A program made the position numbers and the translations under genes. A DNA stretch of 64,000 nucleotides, from the NCBI RefSeq assembly GCF_027563345.1, contig NZ_JAMKBK010000001.1, one strand, 5' to 3'. This DNA comes from Psychrobacillus psychrodurans. GTDB lineage: Bacteria; Bacillota; Bacilli; Bacillales_A; Planococcaceae. Under the pieces are notes generated by a model. That model was not told the origin of the DNA. It ran no database searches and saw only the letters and a program-made list of their open reading frames with translations. Below, piece by piece: positions 1 through 8,655 of the stretch (position 1 is its first letter; each line of letters begins with the position of its first letter).

Positions 1-37
1 AGGATAACCTATATGGAATAAACCTCTACTTGTTTGA

Positions 38-186
38 CCAATGTCTTTGCGACGAGTAACCGCAGGAGCATATGTTTTCGCAGGGACGAGGAGGCTGAAG
101 CCAAGCCCACGGAAAGCGAAGTGGTGGTCCTTGCCGATTTTAGTATACAACTCTATGCACCAAAAATTGAGATTGTCTACAGTCTG
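38..186 (+). repeat. Dispersed modular repeat, copy A
   Basis: Non-coding repeat. Positions 86-186 match 4097-4197 with about four mismatches over 101 bp. Positions 38-95 match the left half of the copy near 40868 instead. The shared core contains GAGGAGGCTGAAGCC. The copies are therefore mosaics of shared blocks. Short frames that cross it are not credible genes. Confidence 0.8.
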
Positions 187-352
187 TAAGAAGATATTTT
201 GTAAATATTCTTCTTTTTTCGATTAATTGTGAGACTGACATAGGTATATACATACATATTTTTTACGTAAGAAATTCTTAAGAAACAGGTAAGAAAAAAG
301 AGAACTTCATTTCTTATACTAAGGTAAGTAACAAATGAGGGAGGAAATTCAT

Positions 353-1276
353 ATGACATATCTAATCCGAACAAATCGGCTCACAAAAGTATATGGGGGA
401 AAAGAAGTTGTTTCCGAAGTGAGCATGCATGTAAAAAAAGGTGAAATTTATGGTTTTTTAGGTTCCAATGGTGCAGGGAAAACAACAATCATGAAATTAA
501 TTACAAATTTAATAAAACCAACTAATGGCTACATCGAAATTTTTGGAGAGACATTAACGCATAAATCTTATGAAGTTTTAAAAAGAATGGGCACAATTAT
601 TGAATATCCTATTTTCCATGAAAATTTAACTGCTAAAGAAATATTGGATCTCCATTGTGAATACATGGGCTATTACGACAAAAAGGAAATCGACCAAGTA
701 CTTGATCTAGTTAATTTGTCACATACGGAGGGGAAGCCTGTAGGAGATTTCTCACTTGGGATGAAACAACGATTGGGCATTGCACGTGCAATTATTACTA
801 AACCCGAATTACTTATTCTAGACGAGCCCATTAATGGGTTAGATCCGAGTGGTATTAAGGAAATTCGTGATTTATTGAAGATGTTATGCAAAGAATATGG
901 CATTACCATTCTTATTTCTAGCCATATTTTAGGTGAAATGGAGCAAATTGCAGATACAATTGGTGTTATTCACAACGGCAGATTAATTAGTGAGCTTGCA
1001 ATGTCTGATGTAAAACTTAGTCAAATAGATTACATCGAAATGATTGTCGACGATGGAAAAAAAGCAGCTTTTATTTTAGAGGACAAATTAGCCATTGTCA
1101 ATTACAAACTAGTAGAGGATCATTGTATCCGTATCTATGAATCGAAAATCACACAGAACACTATTTCAAGGGCATTGATGGAGCAAAACGTGGAGATAAA
1201 GGAAATTAGCATGAAAAAAAATTCGTTAGAGGATTACTTCTTAAAGTTAATTAACGGAGGTGAGATGAGTGCCTAA
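353..1276 (+). CDS. ABC transporter ATP-binding protein (BcrA-like)
   Basis: Cytoplasmic ATPase of a two-gene ABC-2 exporter, 307 aa. Walker A (GSNGAGKT) lies at about residues 37-44, an LSGGQ-equivalent signature (FSLGMKQ) at 133-139 and Walker B (LLILDEP) at 153-159. The long C-terminal extension after the H-loop is typical of BcrA and bacitracin or lantibiotic immunity ATPases. I chose the ATG at 353 because GAGGGAGG sits just upstream; the in-frame ATG at 335 has no ribosome binding site. The stop overlaps the permease start by 8 bp, so the two are probably co-translated. Export of a peptide antibiotic is a family-level inference, and no sensor kinase pair is adjacent. Confidence 0.9.
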   Translation: MTYLIRTNRLTKVYGGKEVVSEVSMHVKKGEIYGFLGSNGAGKTTIMKLITNLIKPTNGYIEIFGETLTHKSYEVLKRMGTIIEYPIFHENLTAKEILDLHCEYMGYYDKKEIDQVLDLVNLSHTEGKPVGDFSLGMKQRLGIARAIITKPELLILDEPINGLDPSGIKEIRDLLKMLCKEYGITILISSHILGEMEQIADTIGVIHNGRLISELAMSDVKLSQIDYIEMIVDDGKKAAFILEDKLAIVNYKLVEDHCIRIYESKITQNTISRALMEQNVEIKEISMKKNSLEDYFLKLINGGEMSA

Positions 1277-1964
1277 TTTAATGCGTTTAGAAATGAAAAA
1301 GTATAAATTATTTTCATATATAAAGGGAGCAATAATTGCCAATATCATTATAGCAGGATTGTTGGTAGCCATGCTGTTCATCGCGAAGGTGGAAGGTGAC
1401 CTATTTTTAACCAATTATACAGAAGCCATAACCATAATTGATACGATTGTAAGGGCAACCTTTATTATTTTTGCTGCAAGCTTAATTTCTAAGCTCATTA
1501 TTGGTGAGTTTAAGAATAAAACAATTACCACATTATTTTTATATCCTATTAATAGAAAAAAACTAATTACGGCAAAGCTTGCAATCGTAATCCTTTTCAC
1601 ATTCTGCTCCATTATCCTTTCTAATGTATTCTTAACAATAGTGTTCTCTTCTGTCACAAACTATTTTGATCTGATACCTGGCACATTATCAATCACTATG
1701 GTCACACAGCATACGCCTTCCATGCTGATGAACGCGATTGCAGCATCAGGAATGTGCCTCATTCCATTATATTTCGGAATGAAAAAGTACTCTGCATCAA
1801 CTACAATTATTTCTTCCATTCTCATTGTCATGATTGTTTCTTCGAATAGCGGCAATTTTTCATTAAACGATATTATTATAATTCCAATATCACTAGCCAT
1901 AATTGGCATTAGTATCGCTTACTTTGCAATCCGTAATATTGAAAAGACAGATTTAAAATGTTAA
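1269..1964 (+). CDS. ABC-2 type transporter permease
   Basis: Membrane partner of the preceding ATPase, 231 aa, with about six hydrophobic segments and a short basic N-terminus. It matches the size and layout of BcrB-like ABC-2 permeases. Translation starts at a GTG inside the end of the ATPase gene, after GGAGGTGAG. No catalytic motif is expected. The substrate cannot be read from the sequence; peptide-antibiotic export is the usual role of such pairs. Confidence 0.82.
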   Translation: MPNLMRLEMKKYKLFSYIKGAIIANIIIAGLLVAMLFIAKVEGDLFLTNYTEAITIIDTIVRATFIIFAASLISKLIIGEFKNKTITTLFLYPINRKKLITAKLAIVILFTFCSIILSNVFLTIVFSSVTNYFDLIPGTLSITMVTQHTPSMLMNAIAASGMCLIPLYFGMKKYSASTTIISSILIVMIVSSNSGNFSLNDIIIIPISLAIIGISIAYFAIRNIEKTDLKC

Positions 1965-1982
1965 TAATTTGTAGTAGTTGGA

Positions 1983-2010
1983 AAGAGCTGCATTATTGCG
2001 GCTCTTATTT
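1983..2010 (+). terminator. Probable terminator of the ABC pair
   Basis: AAGAGCTGC and GCGGCTCTT form a 9-bp stem with one G-U pair and a 6-nt loop, followed by ATTTATT. It sits about 20 nt after the permease stop. Confidence 0.55.
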
Positions 2011-2035
2011 ATTGATAAAGGTCTTTATCAATAAA
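2008..2035. repeat. Perfect 13-bp inverted repeat
   Basis: The arms TTTATTGATAAAG and CTTTATCAATAAA are separated by GT. This could be a second hairpin of the upstream terminator or an operator. It lies about 180 bp before the M23 pseudogene start. Confidence 0.6.
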
Positions 2036-2218
2036 AGTAATTTGAATATCGAGTTAATGTATCCTTCCTCCTGTTGATGCGTGAGATATTGCATCTGCTG
2101 TTTAACTAAGGACAATGATTAATCGGGTTTCTATTCAATTAGTATTACGGAACGACGCTATTACCAGTAGATAACTATTGATGGGCAAAAGGAGAGATTT
2201 TTTAAGGAGACGATGTAA

Positions 2219-2924
2219 ATGTTTATTACACTTATTTTCTCAGTTGGTATACTGATTCTTTTAAAAAGTAAGTTGGAATGGTTATTCGATTCACTTACGA
2301 CTATTGCGATGGTTGCTTGGATATTTCAATCGGTCAATTGGAGTTGGGTCGAGGACTATCTCCGTTTTCTTTTATTAGCACTTCTCATTATAGCTTTGCT
2401 GTTCAAAGTACGTACTTCACCTTTTAGAATAAAATATATAGTAACGATCAAAAATTTACACTTGCTGTATATACATTACTTATACCTTTGTTTGGTATTA
2501 TATTTCAACTGTTGATGTGGCGATTGAATCACTTTTCCCTTTAAGATGGTACCTACTATATTGGGCAAGGAGGAAATCAAGCGCAAAAGAATTATCACCA
2601 GGCTTATCTAGCACAAAAAAATGACCCCAAATGATCTATTTCCAAAGGAGAGGTGTAAGAATTTTAAAATGAATTACTAGATCTTAGAACACCAGATGCT
2701 AATGCAGAAAACCGACCGGTAATTATGTGACTTTATGATGTGAAAATACGACTGTAATTATTTACTTAGCCTATAAGAAAAAAGTTAGTGTAACATTAAT
2801 CCAAAATGAGAAAGTAAATGTTGGAGGAAAAATTCGAAGCGTAGGGATTTCAGAGAATATATTTGAACCACATTTGCATATTCATGCTGAAAAGGACAGG
2901 ATAGTTTTCTTAGAAATTAAAAAT
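2219..2924 (+). pseudogene. Decayed membrane-anchored M23-type metallopeptidase
   Basis: An intact ATG with AAGGAGA upstream opens a 98-codon frame encoding three hydrophobic segments. The frame is then lost, but peptidase-like fragments continue in other frames. Near 2545-2600 one reads DGTYYIGQGGN, the start of the extracellular domain in this family, behind an in-frame TAA. Near 2720-2905 one reads GNYVTL, then KVNVGGKIRSVG and EPHLHIHAEKD; the last is the M23 zinc-site HxH motif. At least two nonsense codons and two frameshifts separate the pieces. I infer a recently inactivated gene for a cell-wall peptidase. Confidence 0.75.
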
Positions 2925-2946
2925 CCCATTCCTATGAAGGAATGGG
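2916..2946 (-). terminator. Terminator of the 17M-like gene
   Basis: On the minus strand CCCATTCC and GGAATGGG form an 8-bp stem followed by ATTTTT. It lies just past the stop of the minus-strand stress gene. Confidence 0.75.
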
Positions 2947-2961
2947 TTGTACTTCTATTAA

Positions 2962-3282
2962 TTAGTTGTGAGCAATGATTACTAATTTGCCCTCATCAAG
3001 TTCTTTTTCAGCTGCTTCTGCCTCTTGTTTAGAGATGCCAGCTGCTTCCATTTTGTTACGAAGCTCATCTCCACGTGAGGTGAACATGTTTTTCATAGAT
3101 TGTAAAAAGCCTTGTTCTTTCATGCCCACATCGGAAGTGTCGAGCGCATCATTGATATCGTCTGCTCGTTCTTTAAAATGGGCGAAAATATGAATATTGT
3201 CTCGAACGTATCCTTGGGTCTCAAGTTTTTCAATTTCTTGTTTAGCTTGAACTGCATTTTCAACTGTTAGTTTGACTGTCAT
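2962..3282 (-). CDS. General stress protein 17M-like (YflT domain)
   Basis: Small, highly charged cytoplasmic protein of 106 aa. It resembles Bacillus YflT/GS17M: an N-terminal alpha/beta fold (VENAVQAKQEIEKLETQGY) and a charged helical C-terminus ending in a lysine- and valine-rich strand. The molecular function of the family is not established. I start it at the ATG at 3282, which follows GGAGGA; the ATG five codons earlier overlaps that site. The SigB-type promoter upstream agrees with the general-stress role known for the B. subtilis protein. Confidence 0.87.
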   Translation of the reverse strand: MTVKLTVENAVQAKQEIEKLETQGYVRDNIHIFAHFKERADDINDALDTSDVGMKEQGFLQSMKNMFTSRGDELRNKMEAAGISKQEAEAAEKELDEGKLVIIAHN

Positions 3283-3325
3283 GAATAATTCCTCCATTTT
3301 GTTTGTAATGTGTTCTAGTTTATAT

Positions 3326-3350
3326 TTACCCGGTAGTAGCGACTTTAAAC
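3326..3350 (-). promoter_or_regulatory. SigB-type promoter
   Basis: On the minus strand GTTTAA is followed after 13 nt by GGGTAA, which fits the SigB consensus GTTT-(12-15)-GGGTA. It lies about 45 nt upstream of the stress-protein start. Confidence 0.75.
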
Positions 3351-3436
3351 AAAATCGGTTCGAATGAATCCAAATATGTGAAAGAAATGTGTGGTTTTGA
3401 TATGCTTAAAAGAAAAAGAGAATGGATGTTATTTAG

Positions 3437-3934
3437 ATGGAAAATAAATTAGATCAAGTAGCCAGCTTTAAAGCGGCAATGGGGAATTATCCTACTGGAG
3501 TCACTGTAGTTACAGCTTATAACAGCGACGGTAAACCTATGGGGTTAACCGTTAATTCCTTCGCTTCTGTATCGTTGGAACCATTATTAATATTATGGTC
3601 TATTGATAAAAGAGTATACTCATACGAAGAGTTTTTAAAAGTAGATAAGTTTACAGTAAATATACTAGCAGCAGATCAGGGAGATATTTGTAATTTATTC
3701 GCTAGTAAAGTGGAGGATAGGTTTGCTGAGTGTGAATGGTATAAATCAGAATTGAATTTGCCGGTGCTCTCTAATTCCTTAGCAACATTAGAATGTAAAG
3801 TATTTAACAAAGTTGAAGCGGGCGATCATACAATTATGATTGGTGAGGTACTGCATATTCAAAATGCGGCTAAAGAGCCTTTACTGTATCACCGTAGAAA
3901 TATCGGTGCAATCCCGACAGAATTTTATAAATGA
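3437..3934 (+). CDS. Flavin reductase family protein
   Basis: 165-aa split-barrel FMN-binding protein. The motifs NYPTGVTVVTA near the N-terminus, GLTVNSFASVSLEP at about 36-49 and GDHTIMIGEV near 128-137 are typical of NAD(P)H:FMN oxidoreductases that supply reduced flavin to monooxygenases. No oxygenase partner is adjacent, so its client is unknown. The ribosome binding site is weak. A GGATATCC inverted repeat with a TGGT loop follows at 3943-3962 but lacks a U-tract on this strand. Confidence 0.88.
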   Translation: MENKLDQVASFKAAMGNYPTGVTVVTAYNSDGKPMGLTVNSFASVSLEPLLILWSIDKRVYSYEEFLKVDKFTVNILAADQGDICNLFASKVEDRFAECEWYKSELNLPVLSNSLATLECKVFNKVEAGDHTIMIGEVLHIQNAAKEPLLYHRRNIGAIPTEFYK

Positions 3935-4039
3935 GTAAAAAGGATATCCTGGTGGATATCCTCAGCTTGACACCAAAGGTATTCTAAATAAAAGTATATA
4001 TAGTGGAAACCTTTAAGGAGTTGTTTATAAGGCAAGGAC

Positions 4040-4197
4040 CAACACGAAGACTCCTGTGGGAACAGCTTGAGCAGAAGACCCCGCAGGAACGCAGTGACGA
4101 GGAGGCTGAAGCCAAGCCCACGGAAAGCGAAGTGGTGGTCCTTGCCGATTTTAGTATACAACTCTATGCATCAAAAATTGAGTTTGTCGACAGTCTG
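4040..4197 (+). repeat. Dispersed modular repeat, copy B
   Basis: Copy of the repeat also seen near 86, 37700 and 40868. The left half (ACTCCTGTGGGAACAGC, then GAAGACCCCGCAGGA) matches the reverse complement of copy C, and the right half matches copy A. GGATATCC occurs on both sides (3943-3962 and 4199-4206). The short ORF across it is not a credible gene. Confidence 0.8.
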
Positions 4198-4477
4198 GGG
4201 ATATCCTTTTGTCTGTAATAGCATTATTTGATTCATTGATGACGACTCTAATATAATTGAACTAGGTATAAATACTTTCAAATGAACTAAAAATTTTAAA
4301 AATATTCATCTATAGGTAAAATATACCTATATAATTTCCCTTTTCATTAGCATTCAAAAGGTTCATTAATTTAGTAATTTAAGAGAATTGTAAGAGTAAT
4401 CTATTACAATAAAAGAAGTGATTTTTAATATTTCAAACTTGAATATACAAATTAATAAATCGAAGAAGAGGGATAAT

Positions 4478-5395
4478 ATGGATTACCAACAAAGTAAACG
4501 CAAGAAAAATAATGATAATTTAGTAAGTAAAGAAGTATTCAACATTTCTTTATCGGTATTGAAAACATTCATAGTTGCACTAGTAAATTCTAGTGGAAAT
4601 ATTGTAAAAGCTAATGAGAAATTTTTAAGTGTTTTTAACTATTCGTTGGATGATATAGAGACTTTAACTATTGATATGGTAATTAGTGAGTCCTCAAACA
4701 AAGGTTTAAAAAACATTTATGAAAATCTCGAGAAGGATAAGTATTGGTCGGGTAATTTGAGACTAATAGATAAATTTAACCAACCAATAGATTCTATTGT
4801 TGATATTTTGGAATTTAGTGATGAGGGGGATAAAGCAAGGAATTATCTTTTAATAATACTTCCTGTCAATAGCTCCAACGAAGAAGAAAAGTGGAGAAGT
4901 TTAGCCTACACAGATGATCTAACTGGTCTTCCTAATCGTAGAAAATTTAGCGAATGCATCTCTTATCATATAGAAAAGAGTAAACAACAAAGTTCAAAAT
5001 TTGGATTATTATTTTTGGATATTGATAATTTTAAGCACATAAATGATCAATATGGTCATGTAGTGGGCGATCAGCTTTTAAAGGAATGTGCATCAAGATT
5101 AGTGGAGGCTGTGGGCAATAGTGCGGTTATATTTCGCAAAAGTGGGGATGAATTTTTAATTATTGTTGACGAAGTGGGAAAAATGCAAGATATTTGCGAT
5201 TCTATTCAACATCAATTTACTGCTGATTTTTATATCGATAATAGTCCTATTTCAGTCTATATAAGCTTAGGGGATAGTGTTTATCCAGACTGCGGGCTTT
5301 ACGAAGAATCGTTAATCCATCATGCAGATAGATTGATGTATAAACAAAAGAAACAGAATAAATCTAAGAGAGAATTTGTTACTCCAAAAAGATAA
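4478..5395 (+). CDS. PAS-GGDEF diguanylate cyclase
   Basis: 305-aa soluble protein that probably makes c-di-GMP. A PAS-type sensor covers about residues 25-130 (VNSSGNIVKANEKFL). The GGDEF domain starts at about 140 with DDLTGLPNRR, has the metal-binding Asp in FLDIDNFK near 181, and has active-site loop SGDEF at 222-226. Serine in the first loop position is a tolerated variant. I chose the ATG at 4478 with GAAGAGGG upstream; a GTG 20 codons earlier has no ribosome binding site. There are no membrane segments, so the signal is probably cytoplasmic. It converges with a response regulator on the other strand. Confidence 0.9.
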   Translation: MDYQQSKRKKNNDNLVSKEVFNISLSVLKTFIVALVNSSGNIVKANEKFLSVFNYSLDDIETLTIDMVISESSNKGLKNIYENLEKDKYWSGNLRLIDKFNQPIDSIVDILEFSDEGDKARNYLLIILPVNSSNEEEKWRSLAYTDDLTGLPNRRKFSECISYHIEKSKQQSSKFGLLFLDIDNFKHINDQYGHVVGDQLLKECASRLVEAVGNSAVIFRKSGDEFLIIVDEVGKMQDICDSIQHQFTADFYIDNSPISVYISLGDSVYPDCGLYEESLIHHADRLMYKQKKQNKSKREFVTPKR

Positions 5396-5584
5396 GACAT
5401 ATCTAATCCCACATTGGAACAATGACAATAAAAGCAGAAGTCCCCTAATAGCTTCAATAAGAAACAGAAGAGGACGGTAAAGGCGATTTTTCGTAATATA
5501 CTCGAAGTATACATCTCCATATTGCTATGCTGTGCAACCAATATTCATAGTACATTTTGATGATCACAACGTTTGGAACTCTGT

Positions 5585-6724
5585 CTAGGAACGTTCAGCT
5601 GTTGATATAAGAACATTAAATAACTCAACAAATGAATCATCTAGTTCTATTTCTAAGTCTTTCAATAATAATTGTTCATACTCGTGATACGTTTTAATTG
5701 CTTCGAATCGATTTTCCATTTTTATTAATAAATTGATTTTTTGCTTAACTTTTTCATTTGAGTATGGATTTAACCTAAGGTAAGTTTGCAAATAAAATAG
5801 TGTTTTTGAGTCATCATTAAGCTGATAGTAATCAATTATTTTATCTAAAAAAATCAGCATTTGATTTTGATATGCCTGTGCTTCTACAAAAGCCCAGTCG
5901 TACCTATTCAATTCCATATATTCACCTGTATATAAATTGACTGCATTTTCAGCAATTTGAATATTTGTAACATCAAGTTTATCCAGGCTTTGGAGGTTTT
6001 TTTTCAATTCTATTGCATCACAGTAAATTGGTTCCAATGTGAAAAAGTAACTTTGGTTGGAGAATGTAATACAGTTAGAGTATCCAAGCTCATCTAAAGT
6101 TTTGCGTAAATAAGATAAGCATGTATGCAGGTGAATTTTAGACTTTTTATAATCTTGTCCTGGCCATAAACTTTCTATTAAAATATCACGATTTATATAT
6201 GTATTAATATTTGTAAGAAAGAACCCAAATAATTCCTTAACTTTGGCGGTTTTAAAATGAATTAGCTGACCATTACGGAATACTTGCAATTCATTAAAGC
6301 ACTTAATGTAAGGTACAGAAGTAGAGATAACGTCAGTTCTATCTTCATGATTTCTAGATACTTCTACAGTTTTAGTTAATCTATTAATGGTTTTAAGAAG
6401 ACGTTTTGTAGTAATTGGTTTTAATAAGTAATCAATCGAGTTTAATTCAAATGCTTGTATTGCGTACTCCGAATGGGCAGTTACGAAGACAATCTGTATA
6501 GATGGCTGAATTGATAGGATAGCCTCGGCTAAGTCTAATCCATTTAAGTCCGCCATTTCAATATCTAAAAATGCAACATCCACATGATTTGTTTTTAGGT
6601 CAGATAGAATATGCTCTTGTGAATTGTATGTTTTAATAATATGTATGTTAGGGAATTCCTGTAATTTTTTTTCTAGGGTGAAAAGTGAAAGGTCTTCATC
6701 ATCCACTAAAATTGTTTTTATCAT
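5585..6724 (-). CDS. Response regulator with SARP-type (BTAD) output
   Basis: 379 aa. An N-terminal receiver domain has acidic D8/D9, phospho-acceptor D54 (FLDIEM), T82 and K102 (LLKPI). It is followed by an OmpR-like winged helix at about 150-230 and an all-helical bacterial transcriptional activator domain to the end. This matches the response-regulator/SARP fusions of spore-forming Firmicutes. It probably activates transcription after phosphorylation. No histidine kinase is nearby, so it is an orphan here. The only signalling neighbour is the convergent diguanylate cyclase. Confidence 0.88.
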   Translation of the reverse strand: MIKTILVDDEDLSLFTLEKKLQEFPNIHIIKTYNSQEHILSDLKTNHVDVAFLDIEMADLNGLDLAEAILSIQPSIQIVFVTAHSEYAIQAFELNSIDYLLKPITTKRLLKTINRLTKTVEVSRNHEDRTDVISTSVPYIKCFNELQVFRNGQLIHFKTAKVKELFGFFLTNINTYINRDILIESLWPGQDYKKSKIHLHTCLSYLRKTLDELGYSNCITFSNQSYFFTLEPIYCDAIELKKNLQSLDKLDVTNIQIAENAVNLYTGEYMELNRYDWAFVEAQAYQNQMLIFLDKIIDYYQLNDDSKTLFYLQTYLRLNPYSNEKVKQKINLLIKMENRFEAIKTYHEYEQLLLKDLEIELDDSFVELFNVLISTAERS

Positions 6725-7080
6725 AAAATCCCCTCCATTTATGGAAAAATTTTAAATTTATTTCTATTATAATAATATTAATAAGATTCATCAAATCTCT
6801 AAATAGAGAAGTTAATAAAAGAATAGAAAATATACTATAACCTTTAGGGACTAAGTATTCTAAAGGTCAATTAGGTTATTTATGTTAGTAAAATGGAGGT
6901 GAAGGTGATTTGGATAAGAATTATAATTATAATAGCTTTCCAATAAATTAGAGATACATAATTTGTAAAGATTATATATTTCGCAAACAAATGTGATTAA
7001 ATTATTTTCAAAGTAAGTAATTCATACGACTAAAAAATCTCTTCAGATTTATATCTATTAGGGTGAAATTTCCTTATAAA
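6725..7080. other. Intergenic region with possible micro-ORF
   Basis: This is the promoter side of the response regulator. The one notable item is a consensus ribosome binding site, GGAGGTGA at 6895-6902, before a 13-codon TTG-started frame at 6910-6951 (MDKNYNYNSFPIN). I cannot show that it is translated. No hairpin or RNA gene was recognised. Confidence 0.35.
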
Positions 7081-7818
7081 TTATTCCTTTGTATAAAAAA
7101 GCTTAAACATTATTTCTCTTTGTGGCACCTGGAGTGTATCGAACTTTTGTAAAAAGGCCTGTTTATCATAGGCTACGTGATGAATTTTAACCTCTGGTGT
7201 AATAGAACTTAAATCTACTATTGCATATGGTGCAGTATTACCTTTAGATACACCTAGAGAACCTGGATTTAAGTAAATTTTATACTCAGTTTGAAATAGA
7301 TGTTCTGGATGGTTATGTCCAAAGCAAATGATGTCTGCCGGATAATCACCGAACATCGTTTCCATATTTTCTAGCGTTGGTTCTAAAATGGAAAAAAAGG
7401 GCTCTTTTCTAATATGAGCATCACGCATATGTGTTTCTATATGGTAGTGAATTCCAAATAGACTGTTGCCGTTAATTTCTTTTACTAAAGTTCTTGGTAG
7501 TTGTTGAAGCCTTTGAACATTTAGGTCTGATAGACGTTTAGCAATCCATTCATGGTGCTCGCGAGTATGCATATAGCTATCGGGGTGTCCATCGCCTAAA
7601 ATAAGGGATAGTATTGCCTCGTCATGGTTACCCGTAATCATTCGAACGTCTGGACGTTCAAATAGAATATCTAGAACCTCATTTGTATCTGGTCCCATAG
7701 CAATCATATCTCCAAGACACCAAATTTCCTGCACATCTCTCCCAGCATCTATTTCGTTCAATACTGCTTTTAACGCAATTTCATTCCCGTGAATATCGGT
7801 TATAATTGCTATCTTCAA
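7081..7818 (-). CDS. Calcineurin-like metallophosphoesterase
   Basis: 245-aa cytoplasmic phosphoesterase. All metal-binding blocks are present in order: DIHGN at 8-12, GDM near 36, GNHD near 64 and FGHNHPE near 163, with a later NPGSLG loop as in the YfcE/Metallophos_2 group. It starts at a TTG after AGGAGTGAT. The substrate is unknown; related enzymes hydrolyse phosphodiesters or diadenosine nucleotides. It lies 20 bp downstream of the TVP38-family gene on the same strand, so the two are probably co-transcribed. Confidence 0.88.
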   Translation of the reverse strand: MKIAIITDIHGNEIALKAVLNEIDAGRDVQEIWCLGDMIAMGPDTNEVLDILFERPDVRMITGNHDEAILSLILGDGHPDSYMHTREHHEWIAKRLSDLNVQRLQQLPRTLVKEINGNSLFGIHYHIETHMRDAHIRKEPFFSILEPTLENMETMFGDYPADIICFGHNHPEHLFQTEYKIYLNPGSLGVSKGNTAPYAIVDLSSITPEVKIHHVAYDKQAFLQKFDTLQVPQREIMFKLFYTKE

Positions 7819-7837
7819 AAATAATCACTCCTAGTGC

Positions 7838-8524
7838 CTAATCTAACGACTCCACTTTTTCCGTAGATTTCTTTTTGTGTTTAACGTATTTCACTAAATA
7901 ATAAATAAGAATAGTCGCAAAAATAATGCCGAAGATGACATACTCATCTACATCAGATGATAATATTCCAGCAGGAATTAATGCTAGGACGAAGAAATAA
8001 AGGAAATTTCCAATTGCAGTAGCAATAGTAAAAGGTACGATTCGTATCGTACTAAGTCCAGATAAGATATTGATCAGACTAGTAGGGATAAAAGGGAAGA
8101 GTCTTCCCTGAAGTACATAAGCAAAACCATTAGCATCAACCTTTTCAATCAAACTTATATTGAATTTTTCGATAATAATTTCTTGGAAAACATAGCGCAC
8201 ACCGTATAATACGATGATAGAAGCAATTACACTCGTGAACCAACTCCATAAAAAGCCGTTTATGAATCCAAATAAAGAGATATTTATCGTAATCACTAGA
8301 ATAAGCGGGAATATAGTAAATGAATTTTGTATAAGCATGACTAGCGCCATAAAGAATAGCGCATAGCCAATATTTCTTTCTAAAAATAGTTGGACCTCAT
8401 TTATATCTCCGTGCAATAAAGACACGACAATATCTTTATTAAATATGACGAAAACTATAATTAACAGCAAGCCGCCCCAAATAATCCATTGTCTTTTTGT
8501 AAGATGTTGAATTGTATTTTTCAT
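7838..8524 (-). CDS. TVP38/TMEM64 (VTT domain) membrane protein
   Basis: 228-aa integral membrane protein with a VTT/SNARE-associated core. It has an N-terminal TM, several internal TMs and the conserved stretch GRLFPFIPTSLINILSGL. The C-terminus is basic. The family overlaps functionally with DedA proteins, some of which flip undecaprenyl phosphate or other lipids; that role is not shown here. It precedes the phosphoesterase in an apparent two-gene operon. Confidence 0.87.
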   Translation of the reverse strand: MKNTIQHLTKRQWIIWGGLLLIIVFVIFNKDIVVSLLHGDINEVQLFLERNIGYALFFMALVMLIQNSFTIFPLILVITINISLFGFINGFLWSWFTSVIASIIVLYGVRYVFQEIIIEKFNISLIEKVDANGFAYVLQGRLFPFIPTSLINILSGLSTIRIVPFTIATAIGNFLYFFVLALIPAGILSSDVDEYVIFGIIFATILIYYLVKYVKHKKKSTEKVESLD

Positions 8525-8655
8525 TTGTTAACGTCACCTGGTCCTTCTCACATTTATTATCCAATCGTACCATTGTTTGAGGTTACAAAAAACTTTTAAA
8601 CCTCTTCTTATCAAGGTATTCATTTGAGTTTTGTAAAGACCAATAAAGATGCATT

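Noticed and set aside
3943..3962. GGATATCC inverted repeat as flavin-reductase terminator
   Set aside because: The stem is perfect but there is no U-tract on the plus strand, so termination is not supported.
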